From assembly GCF_025642785.1 (NCBI RefSeq), contig NZ_JANZKU010000017.1, positions 46,343-110,342 of the forward strand: a stretch of DNA of 64,000 nucleotides, given 5' to 3'. This stretch comes from Pseudomonas sp. RIT-PI-AD (GTDB taxonomy: Bacteria; Pseudomonadota; Gammaproteobacteria; Pseudomonadales; Pseudomonadaceae). Shown in pieces: positions 34,456 through 43,621 of the stretch (its first letter is position 1; each line of letters opens with the position of its first letter). The translations under genes and the position numbers were made by a program. Under the pieces are notes generated by a model, which was given only the letters and a program-made list of their open reading frames with translations, was not told the DNA's origin and did no database searches.

Positions 34456-35502
34456 TCAGGCGCTCCGCCCCCCCAGGCGCCGTGCCGGGGGCGGGTCGAC
34501 CCGCTCCGGCGCGTCCCCGACCACGGGGCAGAGCACCCCGGGATAGCGACCGGCCGCCAGGCGGTCCCGGAGGCGCTGGATCAGGCTGCGCATCGCCTGG
34601 GTGATGCCGGGGCGCGGCGGGCTGAGCAGGTGCAGCGGCGCCGGATCGGCTTCGTACGCATCGAAGAGCGTAGACAGCCGCCCGCTCTGCAGGTCCTCGT
34701 GGCAAGCGAACAGCGGCAGATGCGCCACGCCCTGGCCGCTGCGCGCGGCGGCCAGCAGGAGCGGCAGGCTGTCGCTGCTCAGGGCATTGCCCTGCAGGGT
34801 GCGCGGTCGTGCCTGGCGCAGCAGCCAGGGGCGCAGCGCCTGCGGTGGGCCGAAGCCCAGGCAATGCCGTGTCTCCAGTTCGTCCGGGTGGTGCAGGGGG
34901 CCCAGGCGGTGCAGCAGCGCCGGGCTGGCCACGCTGACGAAGCGCACCTGGGCCAGAGGGTGCGCCACCAGGCGGGCGTCGTCCCGGGGCGGCGCTTCCA
35001 GCCTCAGGGCCAGGTCCAGGTCCTGCAATCCGATCGGCGGCTCCGCGTAGGCCGTCAGCGAGAGGCGCACCTTCGGGTGGGCGGCGGCGAAACCCTGCAG
35101 CAGGTCCGGCAACAGGTCCAGCAACAGCGAAGGCACCCCCAGGCGCACCAGCCCCTGGGCTTCCTCCAGGGCTTCCAGGGCCGCGCACTCGGCGGCCTGT
35201 GCGGCTTCCAGCATGCGCAGCGCGTGGCGGTAGACCTGCTCGCCGACGGCGGTCATGGCGAAGCTGCGGGTGCTGCGTTCCAGCAGGCGCACGCCGAAGC
35301 GGCGCTCCAGTTCGATGATCCTCCGGCTGAGCAGCGAGCGGGCGAGCCCGGTGCCGCGGGCGGCGGCGGAAAACCCGCCGGCCTCGATCACCCGGGTCAG
35401 CAGGTACAGGTCGCCCAGGGTGCCCGCCTGGCTCTGCGGCGCGGCTCTGCCCTCGCTTGGCAGGCTTGGCGGGGAATCGGTGAGGAAGGGCGTGGTGCGC
35501 AT
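34456..35502 (-). CDS. LysR-family transcriptional regulator
   Basis: 348 residues. Residues 29-90 hold the LysR helix-turn-helix (LYLLTRVIEAGGFSAAARGT, then RRIIELERRFGVRLLERSTR). The effector domain follows; a proline/arginine-rich tail from about 320 is unusual. The ATG at 35502 gives a 28-residue leader; no strong ribosome site is visible, so the start may be internal. It faces the exosortase operon across 807 gene-free bases and is a candidate regulator of it. Confidence 0.88.
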   Translation of the reverse strand: MRTTPFLTDSPPSLPSEGRAAPQSQAGTLGDLYLLTRVIEAGGFSAAARGTGLARSLLSRRIIELERRFGVRLLERSTRSFAMTAVGEQVYRHALRMLEAAQAAECAALEALEEAQGLVRLGVPSLLLDLLPDLLQGFAAAHPKVRLSLTAYAEPPIGLQDLDLALRLEAPPRDDARLVAHPLAQVRFVSVASPALLHRLGPLHHPDELETRHCLGFGPPQALRPWLLRQARPRTLQGNALSSDSLPLLLAAARSGQGVAHLPLFACHEDLQSGRLSTLFDAYEADPAPLHLLSPPRPGITQAMRSLIQRLRDRLAAGRYPGVLCPVVGDAPERVDPPPARRLGGRSA

Positions 35503-36309
35503 GGCCGGAAGACTGCGAGTGAAGAGTGATCGCCATCCTACGGGCTTCGTCGACGGCGAAGCTTTGCCAGGGCGGACGAGGCTTTTTCCCGGGCGGCGTT
35601 TTTCTCCCTTCCGGCAAAACGATTCCCGCGTCGAAAGCCCGCCCGGCGACAGGCGGTCGAAACAGGGTCGCCTGCCGCCGAAGCAAAGCCCGCCGCCCTC
35701 GTCGCGCACCGGGGAAACCGCCGTCCAGGGGTGACCCATGGGTCATGCGCCCGCGTCTGGCCTTTTCCGCAGGGTCCGAGTCGTCCTTCGGGCGGGAAGC
35801 TGTTTCCCGGCGGGGCGCCTTGTCCGGGGTGCGGTGGATTCCTACAGTCAGCGCCCAATCGACCCCCGGTCCGCTCGCCTCATGCTGTGGCGCGGCGGGG
35901 GCCGCGATGCGGGAACGGGCGAGGGGAGCGCCCGGTTCCGCCGGAAGGCGTCAGGAAAACGCGTTCCGCATGCAGCAGGTTTTCCGTTGTTCGTTCGCCG
36001 TGTCGCGCCCAGGGGGAGGGCGGACCGGCAGCGCCTGGCCGGCGCCCCTAGCGGTGCCCGCCCGGCGAAGGCCCGGCCCGGCCGCGACTGTCGTCGCCCC
36101 GGGGCCGGCCGTTTTCGAGCCGTTCGCCGCTGGACCGGCGACGGCTTCCGTATCGGTTCGAGGTGTTCGGCCGGCGCATGCCGACCCTCGTCCACTCGCT
36201 ATCACGATGACGCCGCCGCGCGAACCCTTCGCGCGCCCGGCGGATGCAGTTCGTTCGAATACGGTGTGAAGGCCCCGCCGGATCGCCGCCTCATCAATAA
36301 GGAGATGTC
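35503..36309. other. 807-base divergent intergenic region before the exosortase operon
   Basis: No reading frame here looks like a gene. It must carry the promoters of the LysR gene and of the six-gene exosortase operon. GGGAAGCTGTTTCCC at 35794-35808 is a small inverted repeat. An AAGGAG site (36298-36303) serves the operon's first ATG. No clear sigma70 promoter could be picked. Confidence 0.5.
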
Positions 36310-39276
36310 ATGATTCACTCAATTCTGCCAAAGGCCGGCGGGTGCGGCGCGGCCGAAGCCCGTCCGGGCGAGCGGACGACGAAGACCGGGCGCAGATGGC
36401 GCCAGGGCCTGTTGTCCTTGCTGCTTTGCAGCCTGTTGCCGGCGGCCGAGGCGGCGTTCAACGCGCGTCACACCTTCAACGAACATGGCAACATCAGCAT
36501 GGTCGGCAACACCCTGCTGACCTGCGACGGGACCGGCACCTGCGCCGCCGAACAGAACGGCACCACCGCCGGCGGCAACGGCAACCGCCAGATGGTCTAC
36601 GTCAACGTCGATCCGGCGGCCGGTTTCAACAACTCGTCCAGCGCCACGCTGAACCTGCCGGCCGGCGCCGAAGTGCTCTCCGCCGGCCTGTACTGGGGCG
36701 GCCGCGCCGACCCGTCCAACGGCAACCGCGCCGTGCTGCACCTGCGTGCGCCGAACGCCGCGGACTACCAGGACATCGTCGCCCAGGCGGCCGACCTCTA
36801 CACCTTCACCAGCCAGGGCGATGCCAACAGCCGTCCTTATTCCGCCTACGCCGACGTGACCCAGTTGGTCCGCAGCGCCGGTAGCGGCGAGTATTTCGCC
36901 GGCGGCCTCGCCGCGGTCAGCGGCAACGGCGGCGGCCTCGGCCACTTCGGCGGCTGGAGCTTGATCGTGGTCTACCGCGACGCCAACGAGCCCTATCGCC
37001 GGCTGATGGTGTTCGACGGCAAGCTCGACGCCAACGACGGCGTGGTCAGCGGCAGCACCTCCGCCAGCATCGACGTCACCGGCCTGCGCACGCCGGCCAG
37101 CGCCAGCTTCACCACCTACATGGGGGCCCTGGTCTGGGAAGGCGACCAGAACATCAGCGGCGACGCCTTCAGCTTGAACGGCCAGGTCCTGAGCGACTCG
37201 CAGAACCCTTCCAGCAACTTCTGGAACAGCAGCATCTCCCGCCTGGGCGCGCGCCTCGACGCGAAAACGCCCGATTTCGTCAACCAGATGGCCATCGATA
37301 TCGACTACATCGACGCCTCGGGCATCCTGGCGAACAACGCGAGTACCGCCACCCTGGGCTTCTCCACCTCGGGCGACGCCTACTTCCCCCACGCGCTGAC
37401 CTTCGCCACCGAGCTGTTCGAACCCAACCTGGTGACCTCGCTGACCAAGACCTACAGCAACCAGAGCGGCGGCAGCCAGATCACTTTCGGCGACGTCATC
37501 GTCTATGAAATCGCCTTCAGCAACACCGGAACCGACGGCGCCACCGGCGTAGCGGTGAACGACGTGCTGCCCGTCGGCACCACCTTCGTCCCGGGCTCCC
37601 TGGAAGTGCTGGCCAACGTCGCCGGCGCGCCCACCGGCGCCCAGTCGGACAGCGCCGGCAACGACCTGGCCGAGTACGACAGCGCCAGCCGCGCCGTGGC
37701 CTTCCGCCTCGGCAGCGGCGCCACCGCCACCAATGGCGGGCTGATGCTGCCCGGCGACAATGCCCGGGTGCGGTTCCAGGTCCGGGTGACCGATCCGCAG
37801 CTGGCCAACCAGAGCATCGGCAACACCGCTTCGGTGAGCTACTCCGAGCAGACCAACCCCGGCCCCGATCCCCGTGGCGGCACCGCCACCGCGGTCACGT
37901 CCCCGGTGGTCTCGGTGATCGACGCGCTGGACGATCCTTACACCACCCCGGTGATCAGCAGCGCCGGCAACGCCAACCTGGGCAGCGTGTTCGGCAACGA
38001 CCTGCTCAACGGCGTGGCGCCGAACAACGGCCTGGTCGAGACCACCCTGGTCGGCACCTTGCCCGCCGGCATCGGCTTCGATCCCGTCAGCGGCGTGGTC
38101 AGCGTGGCACCGGGCACCGATCCGGGCGCCTACGGCTTCGTCTACCGCATCTGCGAACGGGCCAACCCCACCCACTGCGACGACGCCAACGTCAGCCTGA
38201 CCGTGCAGGCCGCGCAGATCGTCGCCAACGACGACAGCAACCCGACACCGGTGATCAGCGGCCAGGGCTCGCCGAACGTGGTCAACCTGTATGGCAACGA
38301 CAGCCTCAACGGCGGCGGGGTGAACACCTCCACCGTGACCTTGAGCGTGACGCCGCCGGCCGGCATCAGCGTCGACCCGGCCACCGGGGTGGTCAGCGTG
38401 GCGCCCGGCACGCCGCCCGGCAGCTATAGCTTCCCCTACACCCTCTGCGAAGTGGGCGATCCGGATAACTGCGACAGCGCCACCGTCAGCTTCACCGTGG
38501 AAGCCGCGGTCATCGCCGCCGGCAACGACAGCTACGGCCCGGTGACCAGCGAAACCACGCGCAACCTCGGCAACCTGTTCGGCAACGACAGCCTGAACGG
38601 CGGCCCGGCCACTCCGGCCACGGTCACCCTGACCGCCACCCCGCCCGCGGGCATCACCCTGAACGCCGCCACCGGCGAGCTGGGTGTGGCCGAAGGAACC
38701 GCGCCGGGCACCTACAGCTTCGACTACCGGATCTGCGAAACCAGCGATCCGGACAACTGCACCACCGCGACCGTCAACGTCGAAGTCCGCGACACCCGCG
38801 CCGACCTCAGCCTGAACAAGAGCAGCGGCACCACCGCGCTGTTGCCGGGCGACGACGTCAGCTACAGCATCCAGGTCAGCAACGCCGGCCCGGAAGCCGC
38901 ACGCAACGCCTGGGTCAGCGACCCGCTGCCCAGTGGCCTGACCTACGTGTCGGCCTCGCCCGCCTGCAGCTACGTCATCGCCAGCCGTACCGTTCGCTGC
39001 GCGGTGAGCGACCTGGCCAGCGGCGCCAGCGAGTCCTTCACCATCACCACCCGGCTGAACCAGGGCTTCGCCACCTCGTCGCTGGTCAACATCGCCAACG
39101 TGAGCTCGGACAACGATCCGACCCCGGGCAACAACAGCGGCAGCGCGGAAACGCCGGTGATCGTCGATCCGGTGGGCGCACCGACCCTCTCGGAATGGGC
39201 GCTGATCCTGCTCTCCGGGCTGATGGCGCTGGGTGTGCTCGGCATGTCCGGGCGCAACCGCCGGCTGCTGGGGTAA
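36310..39276 (+). CDS. IPTL-CTERM-type exosortase substrate with DUF11 repeats
   Basis: 988 residues, secreted. A Sec signal (RQGLLSLLLCSLLPAAEA, cut near 48) is followed by a beta-rich domain to about 375, a DUF11-like domain (376-536), three related repeats of about 97 residues (537-636, 637-733, 734-828; each has NDSLNGG, PPAGI, VSVAPGT or near variants and a Cys pair), a second DUF11 domain (829-950) and a sorting tail: VGAPTLSEWALILLSG, a membrane helix and basic GRNRRLLG. This is the IPTLSEW-type tail with Ala replacing Ile. AAGGAG lies six bases before the ATG. The exosortase starts six bases later, so it is probably its dedicated substrate. Confidence 0.9.
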   Translation: MIHSILPKAGGCGAAEARPGERTTKTGRRWRQGLLSLLLCSLLPAAEAAFNARHTFNEHGNISMVGNTLLTCDGTGTCAAEQNGTTAGGNGNRQMVYVNVDPAAGFNNSSSATLNLPAGAEVLSAGLYWGGRADPSNGNRAVLHLRAPNAADYQDIVAQAADLYTFTSQGDANSRPYSAYADVTQLVRSAGSGEYFAGGLAAVSGNGGGLGHFGGWSLIVVYRDANEPYRRLMVFDGKLDANDGVVSGSTSASIDVTGLRTPASASFTTYMGALVWEGDQNISGDAFSLNGQVLSDSQNPSSNFWNSSISRLGARLDAKTPDFVNQMAIDIDYIDASGILANNASTATLGFSTSGDAYFPHALTFATELFEPNLVTSLTKTYSNQSGGSQITFGDVIVYEIAFSNTGTDGATGVAVNDVLPVGTTFVPGSLEVLANVAGAPTGAQSDSAGNDLAEYDSASRAVAFRLGSGATATNGGLMLPGDNARVRFQVRVTDPQLANQSIGNTASVSYSEQTNPGPDPRGGTATAVTSPVVSVIDALDDPYTTPVISSAGNANLGSVFGNDLLNGVAPNNGLVETTLVGTLPAGIGFDPVSGVVSVAPGTDPGAYGFVYRICERANPTHCDDANVSLTVQAAQIVANDDSNPTPVISGQGSPNVVNLYGNDSLNGGGVNTSTVTLSVTPPAGISVDPATGVVSVAPGTPPGSYSFPYTLCEVGDPDNCDSATVSFTVEAAVIAAGNDSYGPVTSETTRNLGNLFGNDSLNGGPATPATVTLTATPPAGITLNAATGELGVAEGTAPGTYSFDYRICETSDPDNCTTATVNVEVRDTRADLSLNKSSGTTALLPGDDVSYSIQVSNAGPEAARNAWVSDPLPSGLTYVSASPACSYVIASRTVRCAVSDLASGASESFTITTRLNQGFATSSLVNIANVSSDNDPTPGNNSGSAETPVIVDPVGAPTLSEWALILLSGLMALGVLGMSGRNRRLLG

Positions 39277-39282
39277 TCACGG

Positions 39283-39792
39283 ATGAAGCGCTTCTTCATC
39301 GGTTTCGGCCTGCTCCAGCTGCTGTTGTTCACGCTGGAGCTCACCGCGCCGGTACAGCGCTGGTTCGTCGTGCCCTTCACCGAGGGGCTGGCATTCGCCA
39401 GCACCTCGCTGGCGCGGCTGGTGGATCATGGCGTGGTATCCCGCGGTATTCATCTCTACGACGTGGCCTCGGGATTCGGCATGTCGATCGAGGCGGGCTG
39501 CAACGGGGTCGAGGCGTCGATCATCCTGCTTTCGGCGATCCTGGCCTTCCCCGCCCCGTGGCGGAAGAAGGCCTGGGGCCTGCTGGTCGGGCTGGGCTCG
39601 CTGCACCTGTTGAACCTGTTGCGGATCCTCAGCCTGTTCTACCTGGGCCAATGGAGCCTGCGCGCCTTCGAGTGGGCGCACCTGTACATCTGGCAAGTGC
39701 TGATCCTGCTGGATGTGTTCGTGGTGTTCCTGTTCTGGTTGCGTTACCTGGGACGCGCGGCCCGCCCCCTGGAGGAGGCCGTGCATGGCTGA
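39283..39792 (+). CDS. xrtH: Exosortase, XrtH type
   Basis: 169 residues, a short exosortase with several membrane helices. The conserved triad is present: Cys73 (SIEAGCNGVEAS), Arg114 (LNLLRILSLFYLG) and His133 (FEWAHLYIWQ). Exosortases cleave C-terminal sorting signals of exported proteins in the inner membrane, like sortases by analogy. The length and the IPTL-type tail of the upstream protein point to XrtH. Six bases separate it from the substrate gene; the stop overlaps the next start by eight bases. Confidence 0.92.
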   Translation: MKRFFIGFGLLQLLLFTLELTAPVQRWFVVPFTEGLAFASTSLARLVDHGVVSRGIHLYDVASGFGMSIEAGCNGVEASIILLSAILAFPAPWRKKAWGLLVGLGSLHLLNLLRILSLFYLGQWSLRAFEWAHLYIWQVLILLDVFVVFLFWLRYLGRAARPLEEAVHG

Positions 39793-40408
39793 TTCCCTGG
39801 GCGTCGCGTTGCGCCGGGTGCTGGCCTGGCTACCGTTGACCTTCCTGGCCTGGTACCTGCTCGCCGGGCCCATCGCCAGCCTGGTCGCGACATTCCTGCA
39901 ACCCGTGCTGCGCGCACTGAGCGACGGGCTGATCTTCCGGCTCGAAAGCGAAGGCGCGCTGATCCACGCCATGATCCGTCTCGGCGGCGGGCAGTACGGC
40001 AGTCTGACCGTGCCGCCTGGACGCTTGGCGGAACTGATCCTGGAGGGCCGGCCGATGATCCACGGCTACGGCATTCCCTTGTTCTTCGCCTTGCTGCTGG
40101 GCTTGCCGCGGGTTCCCGGCAAACGCCTGGCGACCCTCGCCGCGGTGTCCGGCCTGCTGGCGCTGGTGGCCTTCGGCGTTGCCATGGGCATCGGCAAATC
40201 CCTGCTTTTCGACCTGGACCCGGCGGTTTCCGCCCGGCTGGGCCTGCACCAGATGCAGATCGACCTGATCGCGCTGGGCTATCAGTTCGGCGCCCTGATC
40301 CTGCCGGCGGTCGTCCCCCTCGCGCTGTGGGCCGGCCTGCACGGCCAGGCGTTGCTGGCGATGACGCGCACAGGGGCTGCGGTCGATGGTATCGTCCGTG
40401 TTTCCTGA
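39785..40408 (+). CDS. Exosortase H-associated membrane protein
   Basis: 207 residues with about five or six hydrophobic segments, for example WLPLTFLAWYLLAGPIASLV and IPLFFALLLGLPRVPGK. It has no known catalytic motif. Position directly after XrtH, with an eight-base overlap and a GGAGGAGG ribosome site, matches the accessory membrane protein seen beside XrtH in other genomes. A role in substrate presentation or complex formation is inferred. Confidence 0.8.
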   Translation: MADSLGVALRRVLAWLPLTFLAWYLLAGPIASLVATFLQPVLRALSDGLIFRLESEGALIHAMIRLGGGQYGSLTVPPGRLAELILEGRPMIHGYGIPLFFALLLGLPRVPGKRLATLAAVSGLLALVAFGVAMGIGKSLLFDLDPAVSARLGLHQMQIDLIALGYQFGALILPAVVPLALWAGLHGQALLAMTRTGAAVDGIVRVS

Positions 40409-41222
40409 AACCGATCCGAACAGCGGGATGGAGCCGATGCCGCTCGCCGATGCGCCCTTGATCCTGATCATCGACGACACCCCGGAAGAGCTCCGGGCGT
40501 TGTGTACCCTGCTGCGCGCCCACGGGTTCCGCCTGTCCCTCGCCAGCGAGGCGCACCAGGGCTACCAGCGCGCCCTTGCCTTGCAGCCGGCGCTGATCCT
40601 GCTCGACGTGCACATGCCGCAGATGAACGGCTTCACCCTGTGTCGGCTGCTGCGCGAGGCGCCGGCCACGCAACGGGTGCCGATCATCTTCCTGACCTCC
40701 GCCAGCTCGGTGGACGAGCGCCTGGAAGGCCTGTCCCTGGGCGGCGTCGACTACGTCCTGAAACCTTGCGTGCCGGAAGAAGTGCTGGCGCGCATCCGCA
40801 TCCACCTGCAACTGATCTGGCGCGACTCGCCCGCCAGCGCGGTGTCGGCCCCGGTGGAGCGCCTGGACACCGACCAGGTGATCCTGCGCGCGGCGATCCG
40901 CTTCATCGACCAGCGCCTCGGCGAGCTGCCGGGCCTCGGCGAGATCGCCCGGGAAGTCGGCACCCACGACAAACGGCTGTCGTCGATCTTCCGCGAGCAC
41001 CTGGGCATGACGGTATTCGCCTATATCCGCGAGGCGCGTCTGCGCCGTGGCCAGGCCCTGCTGCTCGACAGCGACATGAGCATCCAGGACATCGCCGACC
41101 TGGTGGGTTTCCGCAGTGCCTGCAACTTCACCACGGCGTTCCGCGAGCGCCTGGGCCTGACCCCCAGCCAGTTCCGCCAGCAGGCCGGCGGCAGTCAAAG
41201 CCTGGTACACGCTCACCCATGA
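40386..41222 (+). CDS. Response regulator with AraC-type output domain
   Basis: 278 residues. The receiver domain (about 24-140) has acidic IIDDTPEE, phospho-acceptor Asp74 (LILLDVHMPQMNG), Thr104 (IIFLTSAS) and Lys126 (YVLKPC). The AraC helix-turn-helix pair (about 175-272) includes IREARLRRGQALLLDSDM and IQDIADLVGFRSACNFTTAF. It is a DNA-binding regulator with the kinase encoded next. The start is uncertain: 40386 overlaps the upstream gene; ATG 40428 and 40437 are alternatives with little better ribosome sites. The last four bases overlap the kinase gene. Confidence 0.9.
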   Translation: MVSSVFPETDPNSGMEPMPLADAPLILIIDDTPEELRALCTLLRAHGFRLSLASEAHQGYQRALALQPALILLDVHMPQMNGFTLCRLLREAPATQRVPIIFLTSASSVDERLEGLSLGGVDYVLKPCVPEEVLARIRIHLQLIWRDSPASAVSAPVERLDTDQVILRAAIRFIDQRLGELPGLGEIAREVGTHDKRLSSIFREHLGMTVFAYIREARLRRGQALLLDSDMSIQDIADLVGFRSACNFTTAFRERLGLTPSQFRQQAGGSQSLVHAHP

Positions 41223-43621
41223 AGGGTTTCCTGCGGATCGCGACAGTGCTCATTGGCCTGTTCGCGTTCGCGGCGGCCCATGCCGCGGCGCTCACCTGCA
41301 AGACCGCGCATGCCGAACTCGGCCCGCACCTGCAGCTCTTCGAGGATGCCGGCGGCCGCTTGGACGTGGACGAGGTCGCCGCGCTGCCCGCCGCGCGCTT
41401 CGCCCCCGGCGCGGCTCGGCTGGACTGGGACATGTCGCGGTCGGCGTTCTGGATGCGCTTCGAGCTGGACAACCCCCTGGCGCGGCCCTGCATGCGCTGG
41501 CTGAGCATCGGCCAGCCGCGCCTGGAGGACATCCGCGTGCACATTCGCCGCGGCGCGACCTGGCAGGTGCAGCGCGCCGGCAGCGCGTATCCGCTGGAAG
41601 ACTGGGTATCGGTCGAGCGGCAGCCGTTGTTCCCGCTGGCGCTGGAGCCCGGCGAGCGGGTAGAGGTGCTGGTGCGGGTGAGCAGCCACACCTTGCTGAT
41701 CCTCTACCCGCAGCTCTGGTCGCAGGCCGGCCTGCTGCGCGAGCGGCAGCGGGTCAACCTGGTCGAAGGCATTTCCCTGGGCATCGTGCTGCTGGTGGTG
41801 CCGTTCAGCCTGATCGTCGGCTGGATCATGCGCTCGCGTCTGCTGGCCATGCATGCCGGCGCGGTGCTCAGCTACATCGCGATGACCTGCGCGCTCAACG
41901 GCTACCTGATCTACTGGCCGGGCGCCGTGCCCTGGACGCGGGAGATCACCGCGCTGCTCAGTGTCGTGTCCTTCTTCTTTTTCTGCGGCTATGCGCGCGT
42001 GCTGTACCGGGTCCGCCTGCTGCCACGGCAATGGGGCTGGCTGTACGGCCTGCTCCCGGCGGTCTTCGGCGCGTTCAACCTGTGGGCCCTGTGGGGCGAT
42101 CACGTGCAGGGCCGGCATCTCGCCTTGCTGATGCTGGGTGCCTGTATCTACCTGGTGTTGCCGCTCACCCTGTGGGCCGCCTGGCGGCGCCGGCTGGCGC
42201 TGACCTGGATGGCTTGGGCGGTGGTCGGGTTGTTCCTGGCGCAGTTCCTGGCGCGCTATGCGTTGCAGGCCGAACAGGTGCCGCTGCAGGCCCGTCAGGA
42301 ACGCTACAGCCTGCTGTCGACCTTGCCCGGCGTGCTGCTGCTGGTCTGCACCCTGGTGATGGAGTTCAGCCGCGCCCGGACCCGGGAAAAACGTGCCCTG
42401 GACGATCTGGACCGGCAGCGGCAGGCGGAACAGGAGCGCCTGGAAAAGACCGTCGCGCTGCGCACCGAACAGTTGCGCGAATCCCTGCGCGCGCGCAGTT
42501 CGCTGATGGCGCGGATCAGCCACGACCTGCGCTCGCCGTTGGTGAGCATCATCGACTACGCCCGGCTGTTGCAGGCGGTCCCGGACCGCGAGTACCCGCG
42601 CAAGATCGAACGTAACGCCCGCCAGCAACTGGAGTTGATCGACGAACTGCTGGAGTTTTCCCGCAGCGAGCTGGAGCAACTGGAGCTGATCCTCGCGCCC
42701 GGCTACCTGTACGGCTTCCTGCGGGAGCTCACCGAGGAGGGCGCCTTCCTCGCCGCGCGCCAGGGCAACCGGTTCGAGAGCCGCTTCGCCGAGGATTTGC
42801 CGGCCCTGGTGCGGGCCGACTTCCGCCGCCTGCGCCAGGTGCTGGTCAACCTGCTGACCAACGCCGCCAAGTTCACCCACGAGGGTTGCATCACCTTCGT
42901 GGTGGGTGCGCGCCAGGGTCCACTGGAGAAAACCGTGGAATTGAGGTTCGACGTGCTCGACACCGGTATCGGTATCGATCCCGGCGAACGCGAACTGCTG
43001 CTCCAGCCGTTCCGTCGCGGGCACAACGCCGGTCGTCGCGACGGCAGTGGGCTGGGCCTGTCCATCGTGACCCAATTGCTGCAACACATGGGCAGCCGGC
43101 TGGACGTGGACGCGCGGGAAGAGGGCGGCAGCCGCTTCGGCTTCAGCCTGATCCTGGAATGCGCAGCGGAACACGACATGGATTTCGACCTGGTGGAAAG
43201 CCACCCGGCGCGAGTGGACGGCGCCGGCCTGGGCATCCTGCTGGTGGATGACGTGGAACAGAATCTCGATTGGCTGGGCGACCTGCTGACCGGCTATGGC
43301 TTCGATGTGGAGCGCGCCGCCGATGGCCAGGCGGCGCTGGCGCGGCTGGAGGCGGCGCGGGTCGACCTGGTGGTCACCGACCAGATGATGGCCGGCATGG
43401 ACGGTTGGCAACTGCTGCAACGGGTGCGCGCGGAATGGCCGGGCCTGCCGGTGGTGCTCTATTCCGCCGCGCCGCCGCGCCGGCCGGCGGGCGTGCCCGC
43501 CTCGCTGGACTTCGACGCGGTGCTGCTCAAGCCGGCCAGCAGCGGCGATCTGCTCGCCTGCATCGCGCAGACCCTGCACGGCGTTTCGGCGAAGGCCGCG
43601 CGCGCGCTCGAGGCGCGTTGA
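41219..43621 (+). CDS. 7TMR-DISM hybrid sensor histidine kinase
   Basis: 800 residues. A signal peptide (to about 23), a periplasmic 7TMR-DISMED2 sensing domain (about 30-170), seven membrane helices (about 180-385), a coiled coil (385-430), HisKA with phospho-His435 (MARISHDLRSPL), an ATPase domain with NLLTNAAKFTHEG, DTGIGIDPGE and GSGLGLSIV, and a C-terminal receiver (about 672-790) with Asp721. DISMED2 domains are thought to bind carbohydrates or similar ligands. Coupled to both neighbours (four bases before, one base after). It probably signals to the receiver-AraC regulator; no Hpt domain is encoded in the operon. Confidence 0.93.
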   Translation: MKGFLRIATVLIGLFAFAAAHAAALTCKTAHAELGPHLQLFEDAGGRLDVDEVAALPAARFAPGAARLDWDMSRSAFWMRFELDNPLARPCMRWLSIGQPRLEDIRVHIRRGATWQVQRAGSAYPLEDWVSVERQPLFPLALEPGERVEVLVRVSSHTLLILYPQLWSQAGLLRERQRVNLVEGISLGIVLLVVPFSLIVGWIMRSRLLAMHAGAVLSYIAMTCALNGYLIYWPGAVPWTREITALLSVVSFFFFCGYARVLYRVRLLPRQWGWLYGLLPAVFGAFNLWALWGDHVQGRHLALLMLGACIYLVLPLTLWAAWRRRLALTWMAWAVVGLFLAQFLARYALQAEQVPLQARQERYSLLSTLPGVLLLVCTLVMEFSRARTREKRALDDLDRQRQAEQERLEKTVALRTEQLRESLRARSSLMARISHDLRSPLVSIIDYARLLQAVPDREYPRKIERNARQQLELIDELLEFSRSELEQLELILAPGYLYGFLRELTEEGAFLAARQGNRFESRFAEDLPALVRADFRRLRQVLVNLLTNAAKFTHEGCITFVVGARQGPLEKTVELRFDVLDTGIGIDPGERELLLQPFRRGHNAGRRDGSGLGLSIVTQLLQHMGSRLDVDAREEGGSRFGFSLILECAAEHDMDFDLVESHPARVDGAGLGILLVDDVEQNLDWLGDLLTGYGFDVERAADGQAALARLEAARVDLVVTDQMMAGMDGWQLLQRVRAEWPGLPVVLYSAAPPRRPAGVPASLDFDAVLLKPASSGDLLACIAQTLHGVSAKAARALEAR

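Noticed and set aside
32702..35812. Exact 16-base repeat AAGCTGTTTCCCGGCG at 32702 and 35797
   Set aside because: A 16-base match is within chance for 64 kb of GC-rich DNA, and no repeat boundary or mobile gene is present.
36050..36200. Possible cobalamin-type riboswitch before the exosortase operon, because of a GCGACTGT element
   Set aside because: The surrounding B12-box elements and the usual spacing are missing, and no B12 gene follows.
35526..36269. Plus-strand frame of 247 codons before the exosortase operon
   Set aside because: No start signal or domain; arginine/proline-rich as expected for non-coding GC-rich DNA.
40502..41218. Extension of the kinase frame upstream of 41219
   Set aside because: It overlaps the response regulator gene in another frame and lies before a proper signal peptide start.
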